Source of the DNA: Haliclona indistincta
Taxonomy: Eukaryota; Porifera; Demospongiae; Haplosclerida; Chalinidae
DNA length: 64,000 nucleotides
Direction of reading: 5' to 3'
Assembly: GCA_964017065.1 (NCBI GenBank)
Contig: OZ024784.1
Location: 1,920,598 to 1,984,597, forward strand
Shown: in pieces, positions 47,407-58,399 of the stretch
How positions within the stretch are numbered: position 1 is the first letter of the stretch
How the letters are laid out: each line of letters starts with the position of its first letter
Program-made: the position numbers and the translations under genes
Notes under the pieces: model-generated
What the model saw: only the letters and a program-made list of their open reading frames with translations
Told to the model about the DNA's origin: nothing
Database searches by the model: none

Positions 47407-48914
47407 CTAATTGTAAATATCAATCTTTATCTTAGAATACTGTCCATCACTATCAGTATCATCTCTTTGTAGTGACTGCTGATCATCATGAGTTGTAGCT
47501 GACAGCTGCACCTGATGGTTGAGAGAGCTGTACTGGTGATCCAACCCTCCAACACATCCTGTCATGTACACTGGATTGTCTAGTGTGGGTGGTGCCTCAC
47601 TGGTACCAGGAGATGGTACTCCATCTTTGTCATCCTTGTTGTCGATTCTCTTGGTTTTGTTAGCTAGATTCACAACACTGTAGACCATTTCAGATCTCTG
47701 CTGTTGTTGGTTTTCACTACTAATGGGCATCTCGTAAGCACGTGGGTTGCTAGAATCACTATCCATTACGGCAGATGATTCTAAAATTCTGTATGTACAC
47801 ATACAATGAAATGAGCAGTAGTGAATGCATATGCTAATACTTACTGTAGTGGAGCAATGTTGACATTGTAACCATCTACACAAAATGTATAAACATTTTC
47901 TGTACTTCACTGGATGACTGTATTATTCACTAACCAGTATCTTCGCTGGTAGTGTAGCTTTGTCCCTTCTTCTTCTTCCTCCTCCTCTGGTGTATCACTA
48001 TCAGTATTACAATCAGTGATGAGCAGACAATGAGTAGTAGAACTACTGCACACACTGCTACTACTGATACTAGTATGATCATAGGTGCTTCCCTAGGTAT
48101 CACTGAGCTTGATGAGGTAGTTGGGACTACTGCAGTCATGGTCAAATAAGGTAGTGATAAAGTTGAGTCGAAGTGTCCTAAAGACTGAGACACTAGTGTA
48201 GAAATCGAGTCTGGTAGTTGAGATAGTTCCACTGCGATGGTTGAATTTATACTATAAGTAAGACAATATTCACCTGTTGTTGTCACTGTTTCAGATTTCT
48301 CTAAGCTCACATACGAACTCAGTGTAGTGGTAGGAGCAGGTAATGTAGTCTGTTCAGAGTGAACTGGTAGATCAGCACATGTTATATTATTCATTGTCTG
48401 TATTGTTGTGCTCTGGTTAACACATGTTGGTTGAGTGTAGTTCTCAGGAGCCAGTAGAGTGAACACATTGCTCCTCATCAGAGGCTGGTCAGGATCAGCT
48501 GTCGTGTTGATCACCTGACACCAGTACTTTCCGAGATAGCTGGGGTTGTACTGCTTGTTAAAAAGGTTGTTTCTTGAGTACCACTGCATGTTCTGCTGGG
48601 ACTGATTAGGGTCACCAAGTCCCAGATCCTCTACTGCTCCAGTTGTGTTCTCTCTGAACCATTGTATTTCAAAATCATCAGTTTGATACCTCACAATACA
48701 GTCTATCACTATTGTAATGTATCCATCTTGATAAGGATTACAGCAGTTTTGTGTAGTAGAGCGAGGTTGCTGTGTGTACTCAATCGTACACTGACCTATC
48801 AGAAGCAATATATGTTTATGCAATTTAGCAGGCCAGCTCACCTGAAGAGCACTGATCAAAAAGACACAATACTGCAAGTACCAGTAAGCTGATAAAAATG
48901 TGGCAAAACCCCAT
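47407..48914 (-). CDS. IgR21: intact single-Ig receptor, TM-A, tail I
   Basis: Exons: 48842-48914 (signal peptide MGFCHIFISLLV, SP-E), 48274-48795 (Ig and stalk), 47935-48231 (stem plus TM-A), 47845-47875 (mini-exon) and 47407-47788 (tail I). Total 1305 nt, 434 aa. The intron between exons 2 and 3 is only 42 bp and its frame is open, so it may be retained; in IgR23 the same intron contains a stop, which supports splicing. The tail ends at TAG in place of the usual Gln codon, dropping the last six residues but no tyrosine motif except none of the four core sites. Confidence 0.8.
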
Positions 48915-49019
48915 CGGTTTCTCTGCATGAAATGTATGTTTACTCACTTTTGCAATTTATAAGTTCAATGTGGTCATAGTTCAGCATAGCCGGAATCAAC
49001 CTGTTTGTGTTATTTTAGT

Positions 49020-49288
49020 CATCTCAAATGTTTATTCACTAATATTTATCATATCAGATTATCTATTGATGTTTTTTCCCATTTCTTTGTCTCTACTGAC
49101 TTGTATATAGCCTTAGCAACAATCTCTTCTCCCATACACATCTCCACTGTGTTCTTTACTGGAACTCCCCTTGATAGAATATCCACAAACTCTTGCATCT
49201 GGCGCTGAAACGAGCCACCATATCCTCCGAGAGATTCAAAAGATTCAAAAGTGGATACTTGTCATTAAATGTGTATCACAATGTCACC

Positions 49289-49324
<36 letters not shown>

Positions 49325-49390
49325 GTGAGTGTGTGAGTGAGTGAGTGAGTGAGTGAGTGAGTGAGTGAGTGAGTGAGTGAGTGAGTGAGG
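49020..49390 (-). pseudogene. Relic of the Gfo/Idh/MocA 3' exon with its intron microsatellite (copy 2)
   Basis: 49020-49285 matches the last exon of the oxidoreductase gene (51540-51824) with substitutions and a duplicated AAAAGATTC; the splice acceptor side is followed by the same (GA)n and (GAGT)n run found in that gene's last intron. No other exons. The microsatellite (about 49292-49388) runs directly into the IgR22 fragment. Confidence 0.88.
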
Positions 49391-49397
49391 AAGGGAG

Positions 49398-49641
49398 ACT
49401 CACAGAACACTCCAGTGTTATTGTAATGAATCCATTTTGATCAATAGGATTACAGCAGTTTAGTGTAGTAGAAGGAGGTTGCCGTCTGTACTCAAACATA
49501 CACTGACCTGCTAACAGAAGACATTATAATAAGAGCAACAATAATATTCATAATAATTTTACAGACCAACTCACCTGAACAATACCAATTCAAGAGATGT
49601 AGTATCACCATTGTACTGAAAGCAGTGTATTGAGACTCCAT
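49398..49641 (-). pseudogene. IgR22: signal exon and first part of Ig exon only
   Basis: Exon 1 49575-49641 (SP-B, MESQYTAFST) and about 110 nt of the Ig exon (to ITITLECS), which then ends in the GAGT microsatellite. The join looks like a recombination product between a receptor exon and the oxidoreductase intron repeat. Confidence 0.88.
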
Positions 49642-49883
49642 TGATCCAGTCGATCTGGACAGCTTCAGAGTACAATCACAAAGGAAGTCAGGCACTGTGA
49701 TTATTCTCTCATTCAAAATAGCATTAGACTGTCATGATATCTTGAGTACTACAAACATACTTTGAGCAAACAAACACAATATTATTCAAACAGTCGGTTA
49801 TTTTGTCTGTGTACCTGCTAAATACAATGCAAATTGAAGACAGTTCACCAATTTAGCTATAGCATTCAGTGTAGTCTACAAAT

Positions 49884-51429
49884 CTAATAATTATCTTCAA
49901 TAGGCTGATGGTAAATATCAATCTTTATCTTAGAATACTGTCCATCACTATCAGTATCATCTCTTTGTAGTGACTGCTGATCATCATGAGTGGTAGCTGA
50001 CAGCTGCACCTGATGGTTGAGAGAGCTGTACTGGTGATCCAACCCTCCAACACATCCTGTCATGTACACTGGATTATCTAGTGTGGGTGGTGCCTCACTG
50101 ATACCAGGAGATAGTACTCCATCTTTGTCATCCCTGTTGTCGATTCTCTTGGTTTTGTTAGCTAGATTCACAACACTGTAGACCATTTCAGATTTCTGTT
50201 TTTGTTGCTTTTCACTAGTAATGGGCATCTTGTAAGCATGTGGGTTGCTAGAATCACTATCCATTATGGCAGATGATTCTAAAATTCTGTATGTACACAT
50301 ACAATGAAATGAGCAGTAGTGAATGCATATGCTAATACTCACTGTAGTGGAGCAATGTTGACATTGTAACCATCTACACAAAATAATGTATAAACATTTT
50401 CTGTACTTCACACACTGGATGACTGTATTATTCACTGACCATTATCTTTGCTGGGAGAGTAATTTTTTGCCTTCTTCCTCCTCCTCTGGTGTATCACTAT
50501 CAGTATTACAATCAGTGATGAGCAGACAATGAGTAGTAGAACTACTGCACACACTCCTACTACTGATACTAGTATGATCATAGGTGCTTCACTAGGTATC
50601 ACCGTGGTTGAGGTAGTTGGGACTACTGCAGTCATGGTCAAATAAGGTAGTGATAAAGTTGAGTCGAAGTGTCCTAAAGACTGAGACACTAGTGTAGAAG
50701 TCGAGTCTGGTAGTTGAGATAGTACCACTGTGATAGTTGAATTTATACTTTAAGTCTAAAGGCTAAGACAATATTCACCTGTTGTTATCACTGTTTCAGA
50801 TCTTTCTAAGCTCACATATGAACTCAGTGTAGTGGTAGGAGCAGGTAATGTGGTCTTTTCAGAGTGAACTGGTAGATCAGCACATGTTTCATCATCCATT
50901 GTCTGTACTGTTGTGCTCTGGCTAACACATGTTGGTTGAGTGTAGTTCTCAGGAGCCAGTAGAGTGAACACATTGCTCCTCATCAGAGGCTGGTCAGGAT
51001 CAGCTGTTGTGTTGATCACCTGACACCAGTACTTGCCGAGATAGCTGGGGTTGTACAGCTGATGTTCGAAGTCACTGTTATGATATCTTGAATACCAATT
51101 TGTGTTTCCAAGATCTTGTAACCTTGGTTCACCAAGTCCCAGGTCCTCTACTGCTCCAGATGTGTTCTCTCTGAACCATCGTATCCCAAACTCATAGATA
51201 GACTGATTTCTCACAATACAGTCTATAACTATTCTAATTTTATTATTTTGATAAGGATTACAATTATTTTTTGTGGTAGAGGGAGGTTGCCGTGTGTACT
51301 TAAACATGCACTGACCTATTAGCAGTAAAACGCTAGTGATGTAATTCACCAGACCGGCTCACCTGAACAGCACTGACCAAACAGACAAAATATTGTTAGT
51401 AAGCTGATAACGCAGTGACAAATCGCCAT
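49884..51429 (-). CDS. IgR23: intact single-Ig receptor, TM-A, tail I
   Basis: Exons: 51363-51429 (signal peptide MAICHCVISL, SP-E), 50779-51315 (Ig and stalk), 50440-50727 (stem plus TM-A), 50343-50373 (mini-exon) and 49884-50286 (tail I). Total 1326 nt, 441 aa. The intron between exons 2 and 3 is 51 bp and contains a stop, so splicing there is required. The Ig variable segment (GEPRLQDLGNTNWYSRYHNS) differs strongly from the others. Tail: MVYSVV, NPVYMTG, HQYSSL, GQYSKI. It lies immediately downstream (leftward) of the oxidoreductase gene. Confidence 0.83.
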
Positions 51430-51551
51430 CGATCCTGCACGCACACGTATTTTTCCTTAGTTGTGACCATAAAGTTAAACTGCTATTTTAATCAATAGCC
51501 AAAATCAACAATAACATCTCATACATCACTAGTCTCTCAAATGTTTATTCA

Positions 51552-51824
51552 CTAGTATCCAATCAGATTCTCTAGTGATGTTTTTTCCCATTTCTTTGTC
51601 TCTACTGACTTGTATATGGCCTTAGCAACCATCACTTCTCCCATACACATCTCCACTGTGTTCTTTACTGGAACTCCCTTTGATAGAATATCCACAAACT
51701 CTTGCATCTGGCGCTGAAACGAGCCACCATATCCTCCGAGAGATTCAAAAGTCTTGCCCTCGGGATACTTTTCATTACGGAGAGTCATTCCACCATAAAA
51801 ACTACCGTGTATTGCAATCTCACC

Positions 51825-51861
<37 letters not shown>

Positions 51862-53030
51862 AGTGAATGAGTGGGTGGGTGAGTAAGTGAGTGAGTGAGG
51901 GAAAATGACTGTAAAGACTCATATTAACTTGCACTGGAGTGATCCTGTATAGCACTCAGTTACAAGTCAGACAGTCGACTGTATCAATGCCGTTGCTTAC
52001 CTTAGTACCAAACACTTGGAAGAAAGGTAGCTGGGTCATTGGTATGTTCATGTAATGACAGTACAGAGATCCTGTCCTTCCATCCTTGAACCTGATCAAT
52101 GCGTTCGATAGTGACTCTCCATCAAATGGAGTGTAGGGATACCCTACTGTACCTATCACCTCATCTACCTCACCCATCCTGTGGTTGAACAATCAAATCG
52201 TGATAATCATTATCTGGTTGTTACTGACCATATTCTCAATGGTCTGATCCAGTGGGTCGCCCCTTGCATTAGAGTACCACCTCCTGCTTTAGCTGACTCA
52301 AAGGTCCAGTGATGCTCATTGTTTGCATATGTGAGACCTTCAAACACACCTTCTGGCCTGCAATAATGACACAATAAAATATAATTTTATAAGGTCAAAA
52401 GAATGCAAACATACCATGCTAGTCCTGGTCCCTCAAAGTAGTTAGCACATGCATAATACACTTTCCCAATCTCTCCCTCCTCGATCAGCTGTGATGCCTT
52501 CTGTACCTGCACACAGACGGACAGAGCATTAATTATCGTTTCAATTGTCCTGAGCGCGTATTACCTCAGGCCAGAACATGGAATTCTCTGCAACCACTAG
52601 CAGTTGCTTGCTCTTCTCTGCAACTGCTAGCAGTCTCTTGGCAGATTCAAGGGTGTGTGTGACTGGCTTCTCTACCAGCACATGTTTCCCAGCCTCAAGA
52701 CACTTGATAGCATGCTCCTCGTGGAGGTTATGAGGTGTCATGACTATTGCTACATCAAACAAACCACTGGCCAGTGCTTCGTCCAGACTAGTGAAGATCT
52801 TACAGTGAAAGAACACTACATGATTGCAGAGCTATAGTTGCTGATTTTAGGCTAACTTGACACGATTCTCCATTCTCAATATTCTTTCTCGTTTTCTCAG
52901 CTGCCTCTCTGTCAATATCCACCAGTGCTGTTATGAGGCAGGTTGGCGTTGCTGCCTGTAGACCGCGCAGATGACAGTTCACTATAGTCCCACATCCAAT
53001 TAGACCAAAGCGAAGGCGTGCTGCAGCCAT
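51552..53030 (-). CDS. Gfo/Idh/MocA-family NAD(P)-dependent oxidoreductase
   Basis: Six exons: 52857-53030, 52565-52798, 52415-52506, 52229-52357, 52001-52178 and 51552-51824; total 1080 nt, 359 aa, all phases consistent. The N-terminus has a Rossmann FGLIGCGTI dinucleotide-binding motif and VDID after the second strand; VLVEKPVTHT is the family EKP motif; the C-terminal part has the mixed-sheet dimerisation domain (GGGTLMQGATHWI with the active-site-region His). Length is typical. An upstream in-frame ATG at 53108 would add 26 residues; MAAARLRF at 53030 is preferred because it places the Rossmann fold near the start. Substrate unknown (trans-dihydrodiol or sugar dehydrogenases are relatives). 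Base composition fits its neighbours. It is single-copy apart from two 3' relics. Confidence 0.88.
51828..51900. repeat. (GA)n/(GAGT)n microsatellite in oxidoreductase last intron
   Basis: Purine-rich simple repeat; its expanded copy is at 49292-49388 beside the second relic. Confidence 0.9.
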
Positions 53031-53163
53031 TCCATCCAGCGATTTATTAGCCACACCCACATCACCTTTGCAACGTGCTGCGATGATATAAGCTGGTGGA
53101 CTCATCATTCAAAATTTAATATTTGAGATATTTGCAGCTCTTATAGTGTGATTGTTTTCTTCT

Positions 53164-54441
53164 CTAGCTTCTAGTAAGGTCTACAATGGCGTAATCCAGG
53201 TCTCCTATCTTCACTGAGCGTGCTCCTTTCTTCCCAGCACTAGTGCAGGGTGTGGTGTACATACTGGTGTAGTCAGTGGTAACAGTGTCCAATGGTTGGT
53301 AGTGGGAGCTCTGCTGGTCATCATTGTGAGTGTGTGCACGTGGCGGTGGAGATAATATGAGATAATCAACGTAGAGTGGATTCCGAAACTGTGGATCTGT
53401 AATAGCAGTTTGTGTACATGTAGCAAAAAGAGATCGGGTTATAAAAATTCCTTACCTTCACTTTTAATTTTCTTTTTTGTTGCTTCTAAATGATTTTCAG
53501 AAATTGTTTTATTGTGCTCTCGTCGCAGAGATTGCTGCTTTCTTTGTGGTTGATTTCCTGTAGATTGAAAAGAGCATATAAATCCTAACTACTGTCTTTT
53601 ATACCTATGCTATTTCTCTTTCTTCGTCTTCGTACTAGTAACAGAATGATAGTAACTGATATTAGACTGACAATAACAATGACAGCACTCAATACAGCTG
53701 CTACTGGATACACTATGAGCAATACACTTGCTGTTGGACTAGCTGGAGAGAAGATAACAATCCATGTAGAGCTTTACACATAATAAATTCTTATATACCA
53801 GGTGTACAACTGTCCAGTAATTTCCAACAGCTTGATGTAGAATGTGCAGATGTAGGCACAGGCGCAGGTACTGAAGTACTAAGTTCAGAGCAATCCATTA
53901 CACTATGAGCACATGTTATATTGCTCTCCCACTGCACTCCTGAGCATGTTAGATTAGTGTAGTTCTCAGGAGCCAGTAGAGTGAACACATTGCTCTTCAT
54001 CAGAGGCTGGTCAGGATCAGCTGTTGTGTTGATCACCTGACACCAGTACTTGCCGAGATAGCTGGGGTTGTACTGCTGGCTGAAGAAATCACTGTCATGA
54101 TATCTTGAGTACCAATGCATGCCTCCTTGTGAGTTATTAGGAAAACCAAGCCCCAGGTCCTCTACTGCTCCAGTTGTGTTCTCTCTGAACCATCGTATTT
54201 CAAATTCATTAGTTTGATACCTCACAACACATTCCAGCGATGTTTCAATTGTTCCATTGTAGTTATATGGACTACAATGTAGTGTATTAGGTGGTTGACG
54301 TATGTACTCAAGCTTGCAACAACTTCCTAATAGCAAAATAGTAAGTTTAGTATAATTACTACTGTCACAATACAAAACAGACTTGCCTGTACATAGAGCA
54401 ACCAGGCACAGCATTGCCAGTGAAACAATAACGAACTCCAT
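53164..54441 (-). CDS. IgR24: intact divergent single-Ig receptor, TM-B, tail II variant
   Basis: Exons: 54387-54441 (signal peptide MEFVIVSLAMLCLVAL), 53799-54326 (Ig and stalk), 53605-53742 (TM-B), 53456-53557 (a Gln/Arg/Lys-rich juxtamembrane exon) and 53164-53396 (tail II variant). Total 1056 nt, 351 aa; a start 18 nt upstream is possible. Intron 1 has a GC donor (GCAAG). Tail: NPLYVDY, SHYQPL, DYTSMY, LDYAIV; a stop after LTRS removes HTYTIP. The stalk (SVPAPVPTS) differs from the TTTLSS type. It is the first of a divergent group to the right of the oxidoreductase gene. Confidence 0.8.
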
Positions 54442-54684
54442 TAGCTGACCCAGCATCACTGTTTAAAATATCTTTCTGCTATTATATACATCTCACCAAT
54501 TCAATGTAAACTGCTTAAACGACACTCGTGACCAATTAGTACTATAACATAAACTCTGAAGTATTTTAACACTTTTGTTACGTTAAACAAACATTTCATT
54601 ACATCTGGTATGGGTACACTTTGCAAGTCAAAGTACAAGTTAAAGACAAGTACATCATTGTGGAATAGTGTAGGTGTGTTCCTC
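54442..54684. other. Spacer with former end of tail II
   Basis: 54655-54684 still matches the HTYTIPQ end of tail II, now beyond the premature stop of IgR25. Otherwise nothing seen. Confidence 0.5.
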
Positions 54685-55934
54685 TCATCTAGTAGGGTCT
54701 ACAATGGCGTACTCCTTGTCTCCTATCTTCACTGAGGGTGCTCCTTTCTTCCCAGCACTAGTGCAGGGTGTGGTGTACATACTGGTGTAGTCAGTGGTAA
54801 CAGTGTCCAGTGGTTGGTAGTGGGAGCTCTGCTGGTCATCATTGTAAGTGTGTGGCGGTGGAGATAATCTGCAATGATGGTGTTGTTCCACTGTCTGATA
54901 ACAGCCATATCCTATAGATAAGTAAACAAAAGTGCGCTACAATACCAATATTAAAATGCTTCTTGCCTCCATATTGAAGTGCTTCTGTTCTTGTTGTTGC
55001 AGTAGGATTTCGGTCATTTTGTATTGAGCTAAAATGTTGCATATAGTTGTGACAAGTACCTACATGTACAGCATACTCACTGAAGAGTAATTTGGCTTCT
55101 TTGATTTTTGTCTCCTGCAAGGTAATGTAACCAATTGCAGATGAGATTCTTTTACAATATTCAACTCACCACTGTTTTTCTTTCTTAACCTTATAAATAG
55201 AACGACAACTACTGCTATGATACCGACAATAACAATGACAACACTCATCGCAACAGCTATAATGTACACAGTGGGCGCTCCATTCAGAGGTCATATATCT
55301 TACCTACTGTTGTACATTCTGGTGTTCTTGAGCATGAACTCAGTGTAGTGGTAGGAGCAGGTAATGTGGTCTGTTCAGAGTGAACTGGTAGATCAGCACA
55401 AGTTATATTCTCCATTGTCTGTGTTTCAATTTGGTTAACACATGTTGGTTGAGTGTAGTTCTCAGGAGCCAGTAGAGTGAACACATTGCTCCTCATCAGA
55501 GGCTGGTCAGGATCAGCTGTTGTGTTGATCACCTGACACCAGTACTTGCCGAGATAGCTGGGGTTGTACGGCTGGTTGATAAACTTTGCATGATGGTACC
55601 TTGAAAACAGATCCTTACAATATGGAATGACGGGATCACCTAGTCCCAGCTCCTCTACTGCTCCAGCTAAATTCTCTCTGAACCATCGTATTTCAAACTC
55701 ATCTGTTTGATTTGTCACAACACAGTCCAGCACTATTCTGATCAATCCATAATGATTGTAAGGACTACAGTCCTCTAGTGTAGTACTGGGGGGCTGCCGA
55801 ATAAATTCAAACTCGCACTGACCTGTTGAAAGTACATGTATCACAATAATTTTCTAACTGACTGTCTCACCAAAGCACTGACCAGCCAGACACAGCATTG
55901 TCAATAACTTGATAACATTGTCGAGATATTTCAT
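54685..55934 (-). CDS. IgR25: intact divergent single-Ig receptor, TM-B-like, tail II variant
   Basis: Exons: 55871-55934 (signal peptide MKYLDNVIKLLTMLCLAG), 55304-55822 (Ig and stalk), 55170-55256 (TM, AVAMSVVIVIVGIIAVVVVL then RLRKKN), 55081-55114, 54967-55028 and 54685-54911 (tail). Total 993 nt, 330 aa. The intron before the last exon uses a GC donor. The tail has GCYQTV, SHYQPL, DYTSMY and KEYAIV, then TGA in place of the Arg codon after DPTR, losing HTYTIP. The Ig segment GDPVIPYCKDLFSRYH has an extra Cys. Six short exons were joined only by phase agreement, so the 55081-55114 exon is the least certain. Confidence 0.74.
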
Positions 55935-56125
55935 TGCTATTCCAGCTAAGCTACAAACAGAAGAAACTGGAGGAGACACATCTACTAGCGCTGTGCTTTA
56001 TCCATACCATACTTATAGAAAACAGATACTAAAATCATTATTATGTAACCATGTGTAACTGTTGGTAAATGTGTATATGTAGACTAGCAGCAGTAATCCC
56101 TTTATTATTATAATAGTACTGTTCA
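55935..56125. other. Short spacer between IgR25 and IgR26
   Basis: No gene seen; 5' flank of IgR25 and 3' flank of IgR26. Confidence 0.4.
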
Positions 56126-58306
56126 TCATTGTGGAATAGTGTAGGTGTGTTCCTCTCTTCTAGTAGGGTCTACAATGGCGTACTCCTTGTCTCCTATCTT
56201 CACTGAGGGTGCTCCTTTCTTCCCAGCACTAGTGCAGGGTGTGGTGTACATACTGGTGTAGTCAGTGGTAACAGTGTCCAGTGGTTGGTAGTGGGAGCTC
56301 TGCTGGTGAGTGTGTGGTGGTGGAGATGATATGTGATGATCAGCATAGAGTGGATTCTGAAATTGTGGAGTTCCAGTCACATCAGTAGGTTGGTGACCTA
56401 AACAACACATCATTTGTTACAATACACTCTACCCAACTCTTACCTTTATTTTTGAATGTATCTATCATGTCATTGGTCTTCTTTGAACTGCAGAATAAGG
56501 ATACCATATTGTGTCTATATACAATGACAAGCTTACAGAATGATTTGCTGATTTTTTTGAACAGGATTAACTGTCATATAAAGTCAGGCATAAACATTTC
56601 ATTTCTGGTGTTTACCGACCTTTATTTTGACTGTTTCTTCGTTTTCTTAACAGTAGCAGTAGGATTGTAATAGCTACTATACCAGAAACAATAACAATGA
56701 CAGCACTCAATACAGCTGCTACTGGATACACTATGAACAATCCATTTGGGCTAGCTGGAGAGAAAATACTGTAACATATAGTGAGAATAACCTGCATGAT
56801 TACCTGGAGTATAATTAGTTGAAGAAAAAACTGCCTTTGAACTAGTCTGTTCAATACTTGTTGCTACGCTATGTGACGTAATGAAGCAATTTGATTTGTC
56901 AAAGTTCAGCATGTAGTGGTAGGAGCAGGTAATGTAGTGGTAGGAGCAGGTAGTGTAGTGGTAGGAGCAGGTAATGTAGTGATAGGAGCAGGTAGTGTAG
57001 TGATAGGATCAGGTAATGTAGTGATAGGATCAGGTAATGTAGTGATAGGAGCAGGTAATGTAGTGATAGGATCAGGTAGTGTAGTGATAGGATCAGGTAG
57101 TGTAGTGATAGGATCAGGTAATGTAGTGATAGGAGCAGGTAATGTAGTGATAGGAGCAGGTAATGTAGTGATAGGAGCAGGTAGTGTAGTGATAGGATCA
57201 GGTAGTGTAGTGATAGGATCAGGTAATGTAGTGATAGGAGCAGGTAATGTAGTGATAGGAGCAGGTAATGTAGTGATAGGAGCAGGTAGTGTAGTGATAG
57301 GATCAGGTAGTGTAGTGGTAGGAGTAGGTAGTGTAGTGATAGGAGCAGGTAATGTAGTGATAGGAGCAGGTAGTGTAGTGATAGGATCAGGTAGTGTAGT
57401 GGTAGGAGTAGGTAGTGTAGTGATAGGAGCAGGTAGTGTAGTGGTAGGAGTAGGTAGTGTAGTGATAGGAGCAGGTAGTGTAGTGATAGGATCAGGTAGT
57501 GTAGTGGTAGGAGTAGGTAGTGTAGTGATAGGAGCAGGTAGTGTAGTGGTAGGAGCAGGTAGTGTAGTGGTAGGAGTAGGTAGTGTAGTGATAGGAGTAG
57601 GTAGTGTAGTGATAGGAGCAGGTAGTGTAGTGATAGGAGTAGGTAGTGTAGTGATAGGAGCAGGTAGTGTAGTGGTAGGCGCAGGTAGTGTAGTGGTAGG
57701 AGTAGGTAGTGTAGTGATAGGAGCAGGTAGTGTGGTCTGTTCAGAGAGAACTGGTAGATCAGCACATGTTTCATTAATTGTCTCTATTATTGTGCTCTGA
57801 GTAACACATGTTGGTTGAGTGTAGTTCTCAGGAGCCAGTAGAGTGAACACATTGCTCTTCATCAGAGGCTGGTCAGGATCAGCTGTTGTGTTGATCACCT
57901 GACACCAGTACTTGCCGAGATAGCTGGGTTTGTACTGCTGGTGGAAGAAATTACTTTTATGATATCTTGAGTACCAATGCATGCTTCCTAGTGATCCATT
58001 AGGATCACCAAGTCCCAGGTCCTCTACTGCTCCAGTTGTGGTCTCTTTGAACCATCGTATCTCAAACTCAAAAGTTTGATGCCTCACAACACAGTCTATC
58101 ACTATTCCAATGAATCCATTATGATAAGGATTACAGCAGTTTAGTGTAGTAGAGGCAGGTTGCTTTGAGTACTCAAACATGCACTGACCTGTACACAATG
58201 CTAGATTGTTACAACACAAATAAATTCAGCACTCACCCGACCCACACTGAGCAGTCAAGCATAATATAACAATCAGTAAACCAATAATAATGCAGCAAGA
58301 CTCCAT
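56126..58306 (-). CDS. IgR26: single-Ig receptor with giant Thr/Pro repeat stalk, TM-B uncoupled by frameshift
   Basis: Exons: 58237-58306 (signal peptide MESCCIIIGLL), 56804-58188 (Ig plus repeats), 56616-56754 (TM-B), 56444-56487 (mini-exon) and 56126-56397 (tail II with NPLYAD, SHYQPL, DYTSMY, KEYAIV, HTYTIP). The stalk has about 39 copies of a 7-residue unit LP(A/T/D)P(I/T)TT, giving a rod of about 270 residues. Exon 2 is 1385 nt, not a multiple of 3: just after the last repeat the frame ends (TTTC stop), while the following sequence LNFDKSNC is open in another frame and leads correctly into TM-B. The mRNA as read would make a secreted mucin-like Ig protein; a one- or two-base error in the repeat array would restore a full receptor. 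Confidence 0.7.
56916..57736 (-). repeat. 21-bp minisatellite, about 39 copies, encoding the IgR26 stalk
   Basis: Unit consensus on the plus strand GTAGTGATAGGAGCAGGTAAT with A/G variants. Higher-order patterns of units (for example blocks of GATC-, GAGC- and GAGT-type units) recur, as expected for unequal exchange. All frames are open on both strands because no stop occurs in the unit. Confidence 0.93.
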
Positions 58307-58399
58307 TGATCGAATATGAACTACGAAATCTGCTTTGTTCTAATAATTTCACTCCAAAATAATAAGCTGTGATGCTTATTTAAGAACTACAAAAAAAAA

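Noticed and set aside
47930..48928. Single 332-codon exon for IgR21 covering signal to TM
   Set aside because: Splice sites at both introns match paralogs, and the same introns carry stops in IgR23, so the open run is judged to be by chance.
56916..57736. CRISPR-like regular repeats
   Set aside because: Units are contiguous, protein-coding and lack unique spacers; the context is an animal gene.
56916..57800. Long open frames on both strands across the 21-bp repeats
   Set aside because: The repeat unit lacks stops in several frames, so all are open; only the minus frame continuous with the Ig domain is supported.
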